A DNA stretch of 64,000 nucleotides from Dichotomicrobium sp964540795 (GCA_964540795.1 CAZINX010000009.1:1-64000); one strand, 5' to 3'; positions 34,489 through 42,895 are shown, numbered from the stretch's first letter. Numbers and translations are program-made. Notes: generated by a model from the sequence alone, not told the origin.

Positions 34489-34947
34489 CTACTTGCAATG
34501 ACGCCGCACGAAACGCTCAAGCTGGTCGTACACCGTTTTCCGGCCAAGAAGCTGTCGTCGACGTTCAATGAAGTCCTGGGATGCCGTGTATGCGCCTTTA
34601 AACGAAGATCTTCGCTGTTTGAGTACAGTGGCTCTGTCCAAATCCCCACGAAGAAAAGCCGCCGCCAGAAATTCGTAATATCCCAGCAGCTGCAGAACCA
34701 GCTCTCTGTCGTCCTTGCTCATTGAATCATAATCGATTTGAGCTTTATTGATTACATGGTCTATGATGATGTTGTGAGCTGCAAAAAGACGCTGATCGGT
34801 GAGCAACGGAGACAAAACATTGAGCGTATATTCACGCAAATGGCGCTTTCTATTGGATCTATAACCCAGATAGCCGAGCAAAACTGATGGAAAAATTGAT
34901 ATGATGATGGCGGCGGCAGCGGAGTTGTTTGAAATAAAATCAATCAT
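34489..34947 (-). CDS. DUF4760-like single-span membrane protein
   Basis: The 152-residue protein has one N-terminal membrane span (about residues 10-28) and then a charged helical cytoplasmic part containing LLGYYEFLAAAFLRGDLD and RRQLLGRKTVYDQLERFV, resembling the DUF4760 family of unknown function. Codon use is far more AT-rich than the neighbours, and it lies alone between the metX riboswitch and hisC. Both points suggest horizontal acquisition. No partner gene hints at its role. Confidence 0.65.
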   Translation of the reverse strand: MIDFISNNSAAAAIIISIFPSVLLGYLGYRSNRKRHLREYTLNVLSPLLTDQRLFAAHNIIIDHVINKAQIDYDSMSKDDRELVLQLLGYYEFLAAAFLRGDLDRATVLKQRRSSFKGAYTASQDFIERRRQLLGRKTVYDQLERFVRRHCK

Positions 34948-35148
34948 GGAATTATTCTCCTCAAATAATTGTTGGCATTATCGCGTATTCATGGGTGTTT
35001 TTCAAGGAAAAATTCATCAAATCCAGGTTGTAGACTTCGTGACAGCGCGCGCGCTGCGCCTGGACCGCTTGCTCTCGCCGCCAAAGCCGGGCGGCCCATA
35101 CCCCTCCGCGCCATTGTCATATCGGCGCGCCTCGCCTATCACGGGCTT

Positions 35149-36270
35149 ATGAAAATGCAACTGAAAGAAAAGGCCGGAGCCGCCGCGCCCCAGCCGCGCC
35201 CCGGCCTGATGGACGTGCCGCCGTATGTGCCCGGCAAGAGCAAGCTTGCGGATGGCGGGCCGGTCATCAAGCTGTCCTCGAACGAGACGCCGCTTGGGCC
35301 AAGTCCGCTCGCGGTGGAGGCGTTTCGCACGGCCGCCGAGAACATGGAGCGCTACCCTGATGGCGGCGCGAGCGAGTTGCGTGAAACGCTGGCGGCGCAT
35401 TTCGGGCTGGATGCCGCAAGGATCGTGTGCGGGGCTGGCTCGGATGAGCTGTTCCACCTGCTGGCGCAAGCCTATCTCGGGCCGGGCGACGAGGCGATCT
35501 ATTCCGCCCATGGCTTCCTGGTTTACCGCATCGTTATCATGGCGAGCGGGGCGACGCCGGTGGTCGCTCCGGAGCGCGAGTGCCGGGCTGATGTTGACGC
35601 GATCCTCGCTGCGGTCACGGACCGCACCAAGGCGGTGTTCCTCGCCAACCCGAACAACCCGACCGGAACCTATCTCCCGTCCGTCGAAGTGCGCCGCTTG
35701 CGCGCGGGCCTGCCGGGCCATGTGCTGCTGGTGCTGGACGGGGCTTACGCGGAATATGCGCCTGCCGCGGATTTCGACGACGGCGCGGCTCTGGCCGACG
35801 AGACCGCGAACACGGTGATGACGCGCACCTTCTCCAAGCTGCACGGGCTGGCGAGCGCGCGCGTCGGCTGGGCATACTGTCCGGCTGACATCGCGGCGGT
35901 GCTCAATCGCATCCGCAGCCCGTTCAACGTCTCCGGGCCGGGGATGGCGGCGGCAGTTGCGTCCGTGCAGGACACTGCGCACACGGATGCGGCAGTGGCG
36001 CATAACGTGGAGTGGCGCGACTGGCTCACGAACGAACTGCGCGCGGCGGGCATCCCGGTCACGCCGAGCGCGGCGAATTTTGTCCTCGCGCATTTCGATG
36101 CGACGGGCGCGAAAACCGCCGAGGCCGCCGACGCCTGGCTTCAGGCGCGGCGCATCATCGTGCGCAAGCTCGACGCTTACGGCCTGCCGCACGCGCTGCG
36201 CATCTCCATTGGGCGCGATGAAGACAACCGCGCCGTCGCCGCCGCGCTCAAGGACTTCATGGAAAGCTGA
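35149..36270 (+). CDS. hisC: Histidinol-phosphate aminotransferase
   Basis: The 373-residue class II PLP aminotransferase has KLSSNETPLGPSP (near residue 41), NPNNPTGTY (near 168) and the Schiff-base lysine K230 in TRTFSKLHGLASARVGW. It converts histidinol phosphate and, in this group, may also act on aromatic keto acids. This fits the prephenate dehydrogenase gene 4 bp downstream. The start MKMQLKEKAG is preferred, as the longer frame runs into AT-rich non-coding DNA. MDVPPYVPG at codon 21 is a possible alternative. Confidence 0.9.
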   Translation: MKMQLKEKAGAAAPQPRPGLMDVPPYVPGKSKLADGGPVIKLSSNETPLGPSPLAVEAFRTAAENMERYPDGGASELRETLAAHFGLDAARIVCGAGSDELFHLLAQAYLGPGDEAIYSAHGFLVYRIVIMASGATPVVAPERECRADVDAILAAVTDRTKAVFLANPNNPTGTYLPSVEVRRLRAGLPGHVLLVLDGAYAEYAPAADFDDGAALADETANTVMTRTFSKLHGLASARVGWAYCPADIAAVLNRIRSPFNVSGPGMAAAVASVQDTAHTDAAVAHNVEWRDWLTNELRAAGIPVTPSAANFVLAHFDATGAKTAEAADAWLQARRIIVRKLDAYGLPHALRISIGRDEDNRAVAAALKDFMES

Positions 36271-36274
36271 CCTG

Positions 36275-37225
36275 ATGAGACCGCATTTCGACCATGTCGC
36301 GCTGATCGGCCTCGGGCTGATCGGCTCCTCGCTCGGCCACGCGATCAAGCGCCACGGGCTGGCCCGGCGCGTGAGCGGCACGGCGCGCTCGGCGGCCACC
36401 CGCGAGACGGCCATGCGGATCGGGTTCGTCGACGACGTGCATGAAGACCCGGCGGATTGCGTGCGCGGGGCCGATCTTGTCATCCTCTGCACGCCGGTCG
36501 GCACCTTCGGCAAGCTGGCCGAGACAATCGCGCCCGCGCTCGAACCCGGCGCGATCCTGACCGATGCCGGCTCGGTCAAATGCTCGGTAATCGAGGCCAT
36601 CAAGCCGCACCTGCCGGAGGGCGTGCACTTCATCCCCGGCCACCCGATCGCCGGCACGGAATATTCCGGCCCGGAATCCGGCTTTGCCGAGCTGTTCGAG
36701 GGGCGCTGGTGCATCCTCACGCCACTGCCGGAAACGGAGGCGGATGTGCTCGCCCGGCTCAAGGCGTTCTGGGAAGCGGTCGGCAGCGAAGTCGAGATCA
36801 TGACGCCGGAGCACCATGACCTCGTGCTCGCCATCACCAGCCATCTGCCGCACTTGATCGCCTACAACATCGTCGGCACGGCGTCCGACCTGGAGACGGT
36901 GACGGAAAAGGAGGTCATCAAGTTCTCGGCCTCGGGCTTCCGCGACTTCACGCGCATCGCGGCTTCCGACCCGGTCATGTGGCGCGACATCTTCATGAAC
37001 AATCGCGAGGCGGTGTTGGAGATGCTTGGGCGCTTCACCGAAGACCTCGCCAGCCTGCAACGCGCCATTCGCTGGGGCGATGGCCAAGCATTGGAAGACC
37101 TCTTCACCCGCACGCGCGCGGTGCGCCGCTCGGTCATAGAATCCGGGCAGGACACACCGGCACCCGATTTCGGCCGCCACGGCGCGCACACCGACCCCCC
37201 CGCGACCGCCAAGAAGACCGCCTGA
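36275..37225 (+). CDS. tyrC: Prephenate/arogenate dehydrogenase
   Basis: The 316-residue NAD(P)-dependent enzyme has a Rossmann motif VALIGLGLIGSSLGHAI (residues 8-24), LILCTPVG, TDAGSVK, the catalytic histidine region HFIPGHPIAGTEYSG and ITSHLPHLIAYN. It oxidatively decarboxylates prephenate (or arogenate) on the way to tyrosine. It lies 4 bp after hisC in the conserved hisC-tyrC pair and 3 bp before the next gene. The C-terminal 25 residues are Pro/Thr/Lys-rich and probably disordered. Confidence 0.92.
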   Translation: MRPHFDHVALIGLGLIGSSLGHAIKRHGLARRVSGTARSAATRETAMRIGFVDDVHEDPADCVRGADLVILCTPVGTFGKLAETIAPALEPGAILTDAGSVKCSVIEAIKPHLPEGVHFIPGHPIAGTEYSGPESGFAELFEGRWCILTPLPETEADVLARLKAFWEAVGSEVEIMTPEHHDLVLAITSHLPHLIAYNIVGTASDLETVTEKEVIKFSASGFRDFTRIAASDPVMWRDIFMNNREAVLEMLGRFTEDLASLQRAIRWGDGQALEDLFTRTRAVRRSVIESGQDTPAPDFGRHGAHTDPPATAKKTA

Positions 37226-37228
37226 GCC

Positions 37229-37801
37229 ATGCGCGCGGCGGCGCATACGCCCTTGCGCGGCGATCTCTGGGTGTTCGGCTATGGTTCCCTGATGTGGCGG
37301 CCAGGGTTCCCTTACGAGGAGGCCGTCGGCGCACGGATCATCGGCGCGCGACGGCGGCTCTGCGTCTATTCAGTCGTGCATCGGGGCACGCGGCGGCGGC
37401 CCGGCCTTGTGCTCGGGCTGGAGCCTGGCGGGGCGTGCGACGGCATGGCGTTTCGCGTTGCGCCTGAGCAGGCGCGGCATGTGCGGGCTTACTTGAGGGC
37501 GCGCGAGCAGGTCACGATGGTCTACCGCGAGACGGCCGGGATCCTTGAGCTTGAGACCAAAGGCGCGCCGCGCGTCCGCGCCCTGTGCTTCATGGTCGAT
37601 ACAGCGCACCCGCAATATGCCGGCGACCTGCCGCTGGAGAACCAGGTGCATCTCGTGCGCCGCAGCCACGGCCGCGCCGGGCCGAACATCGACTATATCG
37701 CCAACACCGTGCGGCACCTGCGCGAGGCCGGCATCCATGACGCGCCGCTGGAGCGGCTTGTCGCGCGGCTGGGGCTGCAGCGCCGGCTGGCGCGGGACTG
37801 A
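37229..37801 (+). CDS. Gamma-glutamylcyclotransferase (ChaC-like)
   Basis: The 190-residue protein has the cyclotransferase substrate loop VFGYGSLMWRPGF (residues 15-27), the glutamate region AYLRAREQVTMVYRE and the C-terminal SHGRAGPNIDYIANTVRHLR typical of ChaC. It would cleave the gamma-glutamyl group of glutathione to 5-oxoproline plus Cys-Gly. It is the last gene of the hisC-tyrC run, 3 bp after tyrC, though it is functionally unrelated to aromatic synthesis. Confidence 0.85.
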   Translation: MRAAAHTPLRGDLWVFGYGSLMWRPGFPYEEAVGARIIGARRRLCVYSVVHRGTRRRPGLVLGLEPGGACDGMAFRVAPEQARHVRAYLRAREQVTMVYRETAGILELETKGAPRVRALCFMVDTAHPQYAGDLPLENQVHLVRRSHGRAGPNIDYIANTVRHLREAGIHDAPLERLVARLGLQRRLARD

Positions 37802-37923
37802 TCCGCCGCGACATCGCGCCCGAATCCCCTTCCGTCATTGAAACGCAACGGCGAAGCGGTATGCTGCGCAGCAATAGATCACACCGCCAGGATTTGGCGC
37901 ACAATTTCTCAGGAGAACGCGCG

Positions 37924-38679
37924 ATGTTCGATGACATGAGCAACCGCAGCAGGATCATCAAGGCGGCGCTGGCGCTGGCCGAGGAGCGCGGCTGGAATGC
38001 GATCGGCCTGCCGGACATCGCGGGGCGCGCCGGGCTGACGATGGCCGAGCTGCGCAAGGAGTTCAGCTCCAAGACGGCGATCATCGACGGCTTCCGCCGC
38101 GACGTGGACTACAAGGTGCTGGAGAAGACGGCGACGACCACGATGGGCGAAGCGCCGCGCGACCGGCTGTTCGACGTGCTGATGACGCGCTTCGAGATGA
38201 TCCAGCCGTATCGCCCCGCGCTGCGCCGCATCGCGGCGGACCTGCGCGCGCGCCCGGGCGAGTTGACCGCGCTGGTCGGCCCGGCGCTGAATACGCAATA
38301 CTGGATGTTGCAGGCGGCGGGGATCGACGCGGAGGGCGCATCCGGCTTTCCGCGCGTCGCCGCGCTGATGTCAATCCATACGCAGGTGTTCCTGGTCTGG
38401 CTGGAGGATGACGACCCGGCGATGGCCAAGACGATGGCCGCGCTGGACCGCCGCCTGCGCCGCGCCGAGCAGCTTGCCGAGCGCGCCAATTCGCTTTGCG
38501 ATACCGCGTCGCGCATCATGGGCGCGTTCTCGCCGCGCGGACGTGGCGGCCCTGCGCCGGGCGCTGGACCGGCCGGAGAGCCGCCGCAGCCGCCGCCCGC
38601 GCCGCAGACGCCGGACGAACCGCAGACGCCGCCGCGCGGACCGGCGGGCGCGTCGCCAAACGGGGGCACGACAATCTGA
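37924..38679 (+). CDS. TetR-like regulator with proline-rich tail
   Basis: The 251-residue protein has an N-terminal TetR-type helix-turn-helix (RIIKAALALAEERGWNAIGLPDIAGRAGLTMAELRKEFSSK). A helical middle domain resembles COQ9/TetR C-terminal domains. The last 35 residues are a disordered tail of Pro, Gly and Gln repeats (PPQPPPAPQTPDEPQTPP). The start MFDDMSN is supported by CAGGAGA upstream; a further in-frame ATG at 37861 lacks one. It lies before csaA, separated by 16 bp. DNA targets or a ubiquinone-linked role are both possible. Confidence 0.7.
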   Translation: MFDDMSNRSRIIKAALALAEERGWNAIGLPDIAGRAGLTMAELRKEFSSKTAIIDGFRRDVDYKVLEKTATTTMGEAPRDRLFDVLMTRFEMIQPYRPALRRIAADLRARPGELTALVGPALNTQYWMLQAAGIDAEGASGFPRVAALMSIHTQVFLVWLEDDDPAMAKTMAALDRRLRRAEQLAERANSLCDTASRIMGAFSPRGRGGPAPGAGPAGEPPQPPPAPQTPDEPQTPPRGPAGASPNGGTTI

Positions 38680-38695
38680 CAACGGGGGCGCACCG

Positions 38696-39052
38696 ATGGC
38701 CGAGACAAAAACAAGCGGCACCATCACCATCGACGACTTCCTGGCGGTCGACATCCGCGTCGGCACGATCACGGCGGCCGAACACTTTCCCGAGGCGCGC
38801 AAGCCCGCATACAAACTGAAAATCGACTTCGGCCCGGAGATTGGCGAGAAGAAAAGCTCGGCCCAGATCACCGCGAATTATGCGCCCGAGGATCTGGTGG
38901 GGCGGCAGGTGCTCGCGGTCGTCAACTTCCCGCCGCGCCAGATCGGTCCGATGAAATCCGAGGTGCTCACCCTCGGCCTGAGCGATGAAAACGGCGAGGT
39001 CGTGCTGATCGCGCCGGAGCGCCCCGTGCCGAATGGCGGGCGGCTTCACTGA
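38696..39052 (+). CDS. csaA: tRNA-binding protein / CsaA-type chaperone
   Basis: The 118-residue protein is a single EMAP/tRNA-binding OB-fold domain: DFLAVDIRVGTI near the N-terminus, KLKIDFG, SSAQITANY, GRQVLAVVNFPPRQIGPMKSEVL and the C-terminal VLIAPE. This is the full length of CsaA, which dimerises and has been linked to protein export and tRNA binding. It starts 16 bp after the TetR-like gene and may share its transcript. Confidence 0.88.
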   Translation: MAETKTSGTITIDDFLAVDIRVGTITAAEHFPEARKPAYKLKIDFGPEIGEKKSSAQITANYAPEDLVGRQVLAVVNFPPRQIGPMKSEVLTLGLSDENGEVVLIAPERPVPNGGRLH

Positions 39053-39135
39053 GGCGCGAAAGCGCGTGGAACAGGCGCGCGAGGGCTTGACCGCTACCGT
39101 TGGCTGGCGTCATACACTACATCAAGAGGCAGGTT

Positions 39136-39212
39136 CGGGGCATAGCGCAGTCTGGTAGCGCACCTGGTTTGGGACCAGGGGGTCGCAAGTTCGAATCTTG
39201 CTGCCCCGACCA
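39136..39212 (+). tRNA. tRNA-Pro (anticodon TGG)
   Basis: The 77-base cloverleaf has acceptor CGGGGCA/TGCCCCG, the D arm AGCGCAGTCTGGTAGCGC, an anticodon loop TTTGGGA giving TGG, a T arm with AGTTCGAATCT, discriminator A and an encoded CCA. The initial C-G pair and the loop sequence are typical of bacterial tRNA-Pro. Confidence 0.96.
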
Positions 39213-39243
39213 TTCGAAAGTGGGCGTCACAAAGGGAAGCCTG

Positions 39244-39546
39244 ATGGTCGCGTGGATTTACAAGCCTGCCAAGACCGCCATGCAGTCCGGCCGCGCGCAG
39301 GACAAATGGGTGCTCAAGTTCGAGCGCGCGGAAAAGCGCCAGACCGACCCGCTGATGGGCTGGACCAGCAGCGGCGACACGCGCGCTCAGGTGCGGCTGG
39401 AATTCGACACCAAAGACGAGGCGACCGCTTACGCCAAGCGCCACGGCATTCCCTATCGCGTGCGCGAGAAACCGCCGCGCAAGCGCGTGAAAAAGGCCTA
39501 TGCGGACAACTTCCGCTACGGCCGCGTTGGCACATGGACACATTGA
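39244..39546 (+). CDS. Complex I accessory subunit, NDUFS4-type (ETC complex I subunit conserved region)
   Basis: The 100-residue protein has the family hallmarks AMQSGRAQ near residue 14, W-x-L-x-F (KWVLKFE), DPLMGWTSSGDT, the RLEFDTKDEATAYAKRHG segment and the C-terminal KAYADNFRYGR. It is the alphaproteobacterial homologue of mitochondrial NDUFS4 (the 18-kDa subunit), which stabilises the NADH-binding arm of respiratory complex I. Its gene stands apart from any nuo operon, between tRNA-Pro (31 bp upstream) and tRNA-Arg (19 bp downstream), and may be transcribed with them. Confidence 0.9.
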   Translation: MVAWIYKPAKTAMQSGRAQDKWVLKFERAEKRQTDPLMGWTSSGDTRAQVRLEFDTKDEATAYAKRHGIPYRVREKPPRKRVKKAYADNFRYGRVGTWTH

Positions 39547-39565
39547 TTGGCGTGCGCGCGCCTGT

Positions 39566-39642
39566 GGCCCCGTAGCTCAGCTGGATAGAGCGAGTGACTT
39601 CTAATCACTAGGTCGGACGTTCGAGTCGTCCCGGGGTCGCCA
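39566..39642 (+). tRNA. tRNA-Arg (anticodon TCT)
   Basis: The 77-base cloverleaf has acceptor GGCCCCG/CGGGGTC, the D arm AGCTCAGCTGGATAGAGC, an anticodon loop CTTCTAA giving TCT (reads AGA), a T arm with CGTTCGAGTCG, and an encoded CCA end. Confidence 0.96.
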
Positions 39643-39772
39643 AACGTTCAAGGGCAACGCGCTGCCCGGCTGGGGGAAGGCGGGTGTCGCGCGGCGGAGC
39701 GCGGCGATTGACGGCGGCGCGCTACGCCCTATCTGGGAGGCAGCGACCGCGCGGAGCATTGGCGAGGGCGTC

Positions 39773-39976
39773 ATGATCAGTCGCTGGCTCATCATTCTCG
39801 GGATCGTGCTGATCGTCGTCGGCGTGCTGTGGCCGTGGCTGTCGAAGCTGGGGCTGGGGCGGCTGCCCGGCGACATCGTCATCGAGCGCGACAACTTCAC
39901 CTTCTACCTGCCGATTACGACGTCGATCCTGGTGAGCGGGGTGTTGAGCGTGATCCTGTGGCTTCTGGGGCGGTGA
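39773..39976 (+). CDS. DUF2905 small membrane protein
   Basis: The 67-residue protein has two membrane spans (about residues 4-24 and 47-65) joined by the conserved family loop LGLGRLPGDIVIERDNFTFYLPI. DUF2905 proteins are widespread and have no known function. It is a single gene between tRNA-Arg and the minus-strand membrane protein, and GCGAGGG lies about six bases before the ATG. Confidence 0.85.
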   Translation: MISRWLIILGIVLIVVGVLWPWLSKLGLGRLPGDIVIERDNFTFYLPITTSILVSGVLSVILWLLGR

Positions 39977-40036
39977 AATAAACCCCGGAACCTACGCCGA
40001 CTGCACGTCTGGTCGCTTTCTCGAGTTTGCAGGCTG

Positions 40037-40555
40037 TCAAACGGCGGCTGTTAATCCGCGCCTTAGAGCATGGCTACCCTCATAGCTTCCCGCTGCAAAT
40101 AGGCCGATTGCCATGCCCCAACAGATGATCGCAACCCACATCCATACGTCAGACGTTGCCTTTCGTATTGGCCTGTGAGGTAGATCTTTTTTACCAGTGA
40201 GAATCTGTGGCATATCCCAACTATTTATCGAATTCCTAAAAGCAGAGCCGTCCCGTAGGTAAGAAGCACCAGCGGCTATACAAGCAGCAATAATTCCTCC
40301 TAGAAAGTATTGAAGTGCGGGGATTACAGCGACTGCGATTGGTTGCGCGACAGCGAGATTCGACGCTGCGATTTGGCCGATAAACGCGAGTGTTCCAACT
40401 GCTGCCGCACCATTGACACCGAATGCTACCTTAAGAGCAAAACTCGCCCAGCCATAATGCGCTTGCAAGAGAGACTGACGGTGTTGCTCATAAAAATCCC
40501 ACCCTCTTAGTTCTTCATTTGTTAGATGTTCGCGGGGCCGATCCATGACGATCAT
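40037..40555 (-). CDS. Hypothetical membrane protein with three predicted spans
   Basis: The 172-residue protein has hydrophobic segments at about residues 40-65, 72-98 and 138-158, a charged N-terminus (RPREHLTNEELRGWDFYEQHRQ) and a polar loop containing SWDMPQILTGKKD. A second start (MDRP, codon 4) is possible. No family is recognised. AT-rich codon use and its site just beyond a tRNA-Arg gene suggest a recently gained gene. It has no operon partner. Confidence 0.6.
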   Translation of the reverse strand: MIVMDRPREHLTNEELRGWDFYEQHRQSLLQAHYGWASFALKVAFGVNGAAAVGTLAFIGQIAASNLAVAQPIAVAVIPALQYFLGGIIAACIAAGASYLRDGSAFRNSINSWDMPQILTGKKDLPHRPIRKATSDVWMWVAIICWGMAIGLFAAGSYEGSHALRRGLTAAV

Positions 40556-40740
40556 TCTCCTGCTTGTTCCTCTGGGAATGCCTTAAAGGCTTCATCTGGG
40601 AGCATTTGAGCAAAACTGGCTGCTGCTGTGCAGTGGTTGTGAAGAGCTGTCCCCAAGACAGACTTAGCCTGCCCGTCCCACCCCATCCCATGCCTGCCCG
40701 CCGCAGGGCGCGCGAAACGCGCCTGCCATCGCCATCCCGC

Positions 40741-40834
40741 GCCCGCGCTCACCCGCGCTTTCCCGCCAATCCCCGCAAAACCCCACTTTACTCCATTGAC
40801 GTCCATACCATCCCATGCTATCCCATAATCGCCC
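40741..40834 (-). promoter_or_regulatory. Extended MraZ-box array: ten 10-bp-phased repeats
   Basis: Units beginning at 40741, 40751 and so on to 40831 all start N-C/T-C-C. Eight of the ten are NCCC, and the exceptions are CTCC at 40791 and GTCC at 40801. On the minus strand this is TGGGN or CGGGN repeated every 10 bp, the form of the MraZ operator (TGGGN direct repeats with 5-bp spacers), which elsewhere has about three to four units. Further in-phase units occur at 40671 and 40681. The array lies about 180 bp before mraZ in a 460-bp region with no gene. Confidence 0.65.
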
Positions 40835-41016
40835 GTTCGGAAGGGTGATTCGAGGGGAGGGGTCGGCACACCGGTTTCTCTTCGGGGCGCGGGGGCGGAT
40901 GCTCTCTCCTCGACACCTGACGGGATGGCCGCCGACGCGGCCCAATAGAGAAAACCCGCCGCGATCAGCGGCCTGGTTGGTTCAGCGTCAAAGGGCGGCC
41001 GCGGCTCGGAGCGGAG

Positions 41017-41502
41017 ATGGACGAGTTTGCCGGCCGACACGACAACAAGGTGGATGCGAAAGGACGGGTCAGCGTGCCCGCATCGTTCCGCGCTGTGCTC
41101 ACCAAAGACGGTGCTGAGGGCATCTTTTGCTACCCGCACCCGGAGCGGCGCTGTCTCGAAGCCGGCGGCAACCGTCTGGTGCGAAAGATTCACCAAATAC
41201 TGGAAGAATTTCCCGTCCTCTCCCAGGAACGCGAAGACCTCGCTACGTTTTATTTCGGCGAGTCCGAAACGCTCAAAATCGACGCGGATGGACGAACCAT
41301 CCTCCCGAAGCGGCTCAAGGACGTCGCCGGGATCGGAGACACAGCCGTTTTCGTCGGCCTCGGCGACAAGTTCCAGATCTGGGAAGCCGGCGAATACGAC
41401 GCATTCCGCAGCGAAGCGCGCGACAGAGCGCGCGCCCTGCGACAACAGCTCGGCGCGGGAGGCCGCTCAACCAGCGGCCAGACTGAGAAGGCACGGGAAT
41501 GA
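41017..41502 (+). CDS. mraZ: Transcriptional regulator MraZ
   Basis: The 161-residue protein has two tandem SpoVT-AbrB-type domains, each with the DxKGR signature: NKVDAKGRVSVPASFR (residues 10-25) and LKIDADGRTILPKRLK (residues about 86-101). MraZ forms rings and represses the division cluster that it heads. The ATG follows GGAG. It overlaps rsmH by 4 bp (ATGA). The unusually long repeat array upstream is its probable operator. Confidence 0.95.
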   Translation: MDEFAGRHDNKVDAKGRVSVPASFRAVLTKDGAEGIFCYPHPERRCLEAGGNRLVRKIHQILEEFPVLSQEREDLATFYFGESETLKIDADGRTILPKRLKDVAGIGDTAVFVGLGDKFQIWEAGEYDAFRSEARDRARALRQQLGAGGRSTSGQTEKARE

Positions 41503-42542
41503 TGATCCGTCGCGGCAGGGAAGAGGGCGCCCATGCCGCTGGCGAACCGGCGGGTCACGTTCCCGTGCTGCTTTTTCCGGTGATGCGGGCGCTGGCCCCG
41601 CAAAGCGGCGAACGCTTCATTGACGCGACTTTCGGCGCGGGCGGATACACGCGCGCGCTGCTGGAGGCCGGGGCGGAGGTGCTGGCCATCGACCGCGACC
41701 CGGCGGCCATCGCGCGGGCGCAGGCGCTCGCGGGCGAACATCCCGGCCGGCTTCATGTGGCGCAGGCGCGCTTTTCCGAAATAGAGCAGATCGCGGACGA
41801 CCACAGCTTCGCGCCGGATGGCGTGGTGCTGGATGTCGGCGTGTCGTCGATGCAGCTTGATGAGGCCGGGCGCGGCTTTTCCTTCATGCAGGAAGGCCCG
41901 CTGGACATGCGCATGTCCGCCGAGGGGCCGAGCGCGGCGGACGTGGTCAACACGCTGGACGCGCGCGAGCTGGCGCAAATCCTCTCCCGGCTGGGCGAGG
42001 AAAAGCGCGCCCGCGCCATCGCCAAGCGCATCGTTGCCGCCCGCGCCGACGCGCCGATCGAGACGACCGGGCGGCTGGTCCAGATCGTTGAGGAGGTGCT
42101 GGGGCCGAAACGCGGCGATCGCATCCACCCGGCCACGCGCACCTTCCAGGGCTTGCGCCTTTACGTGAACGACGAACTCGGCGAATTGGCTGAAGGGCTG
42201 GCGGGCGCTGAACGGCTGCTGCGCGAAGGCGGGCGGCTGGCTATCGTCAGCTTCCACTCCCTCGAAGACCGCATTGTCAAGCGCTTCTTCACCGCGCGCA
42301 GCGGCAAGACGCCAGCGCCGTCGCGGCATCTGCCTCCAGAAGCCGATACGCCCGCGCCCAGCTTCCGGCTGCCGCGCGGTCAGCCCGTGACGCCGGATGA
42401 CACCGAAATCGACGCGAACCCGCGCGCCCGCTCGGCCCGGCTGCGCTGGGGTGTGCGCACCGACGCGCCGCCGCTCCCGCTCGACCGCGACGCGCTTGGC
42501 CTGCCGGGTCTGGAGGTGCGCGATATCTCTTCGCTTGGTTAG
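41499..42542 (+). CDS. rsmH: 16S rRNA (cytosine-1402 N4) methyltransferase RsmH (MraW)
   Basis: The 347-residue methyltransferase shows HVPVLLFPVM, the SAM-binding segment FIDATFGAGGYTRALLEAG, VLDVGVSSMQLDEAGRGFSF, TFQGLRLYVNDELGEL and the C-terminal VSFHSLEDRIVKRFF. It adds the N4-methyl group to C1402 in the decoding centre of 16S rRNA. It is translationally coupled to mraZ. A 59-bp gap before ftsL is the largest break in the first half of the cluster and may hold a secondary promoter. Confidence 0.96.
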   Translation: MMIRRGREEGAHAAGEPAGHVPVLLFPVMRALAPQSGERFIDATFGAGGYTRALLEAGAEVLAIDRDPAAIARAQALAGEHPGRLHVAQARFSEIEQIADDHSFAPDGVVLDVGVSSMQLDEAGRGFSFMQEGPLDMRMSAEGPSAADVVNTLDARELAQILSRLGEEKRARAIAKRIVAARADAPIETTGRLVQIVEEVLGPKRGDRIHPATRTFQGLRLYVNDELGELAEGLAGAERLLREGGRLAIVSFHSLEDRIVKRFFTARSGKTPAPSRHLPPEADTPAPSFRLPRGQPVTPDDTEIDANPRARSARLRWGVRTDAPPLPLDRDALGLPGLEVRDISSLG

Positions 42543-42601
42543 GAAATGTTTACCGTAACCGGTGCAAAGTCATCCGGAGTTTTAAGGTCAAGCGTTCGGT
42601 C

Positions 42602-42895
42602 ATGCGTGTTGTCAATTTTGTTCTGTTCGGGGTGATGGCGGGCCTGCTGATGCTGATCTACCAGCAGAAGCACGAAACCCGCGAGCTGGAGGCGCGCGCC
42701 TCGGCGCTGTCGCGCGAGATTTCCGAGGAGACGCGCGCCCTGTCCGTGTTGCGCGCCGAATGGACCTATCTCACGCGCCCGGAGCGGCTGGAGCGGATCG
42801 CGCGCGAGCGTCTCGGGCTGGAGCCGGTGAAGCCCGAGCAAATCAAATCGTTCGCCGAGATCGCAGGGCCGCGCGCGCGGGGAGACCGGCCATGA
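42602..42895 (+). CDS. ftsL: Cell division protein FtsL
   Basis: The 97-residue bitopic membrane protein has a short N-terminus, one span at about residues 4-20 (FVLFGVMAGLLMLIY), then a periplasmic coiled coil with heptads (ELEARASALSREISEETRAL) and the conserved RPERLERIARERLGLEP. It joins the FtsQLB complex that activates septal wall synthesis. It overlaps ftsI by 4 bp. Sequence conservation is low, as is usual for FtsL, and context secures the call. Confidence 0.92.
   Translation: MRVVNFVLFGVMAGLLMLIYQQKHETRELEARASALSREISEETRALSVLRAEWTYLTRPERLERIARERLGLEPVKPEQIKSFAEIAGPRARGDRP

Noticed and set aside
35017..36837. 606-codon minus-strand frame over hisC and tyrC
   Set aside because: Both plus-strand genes have catalytic motifs in order. 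The antisense frame crosses their junction and has none.
39566..40555. Genomic island integrated at tRNA-Arg
   Set aside because: No integrase gene and no repeated tRNA 3' end were found downstream. Only one AT-rich membrane gene lies nearby.
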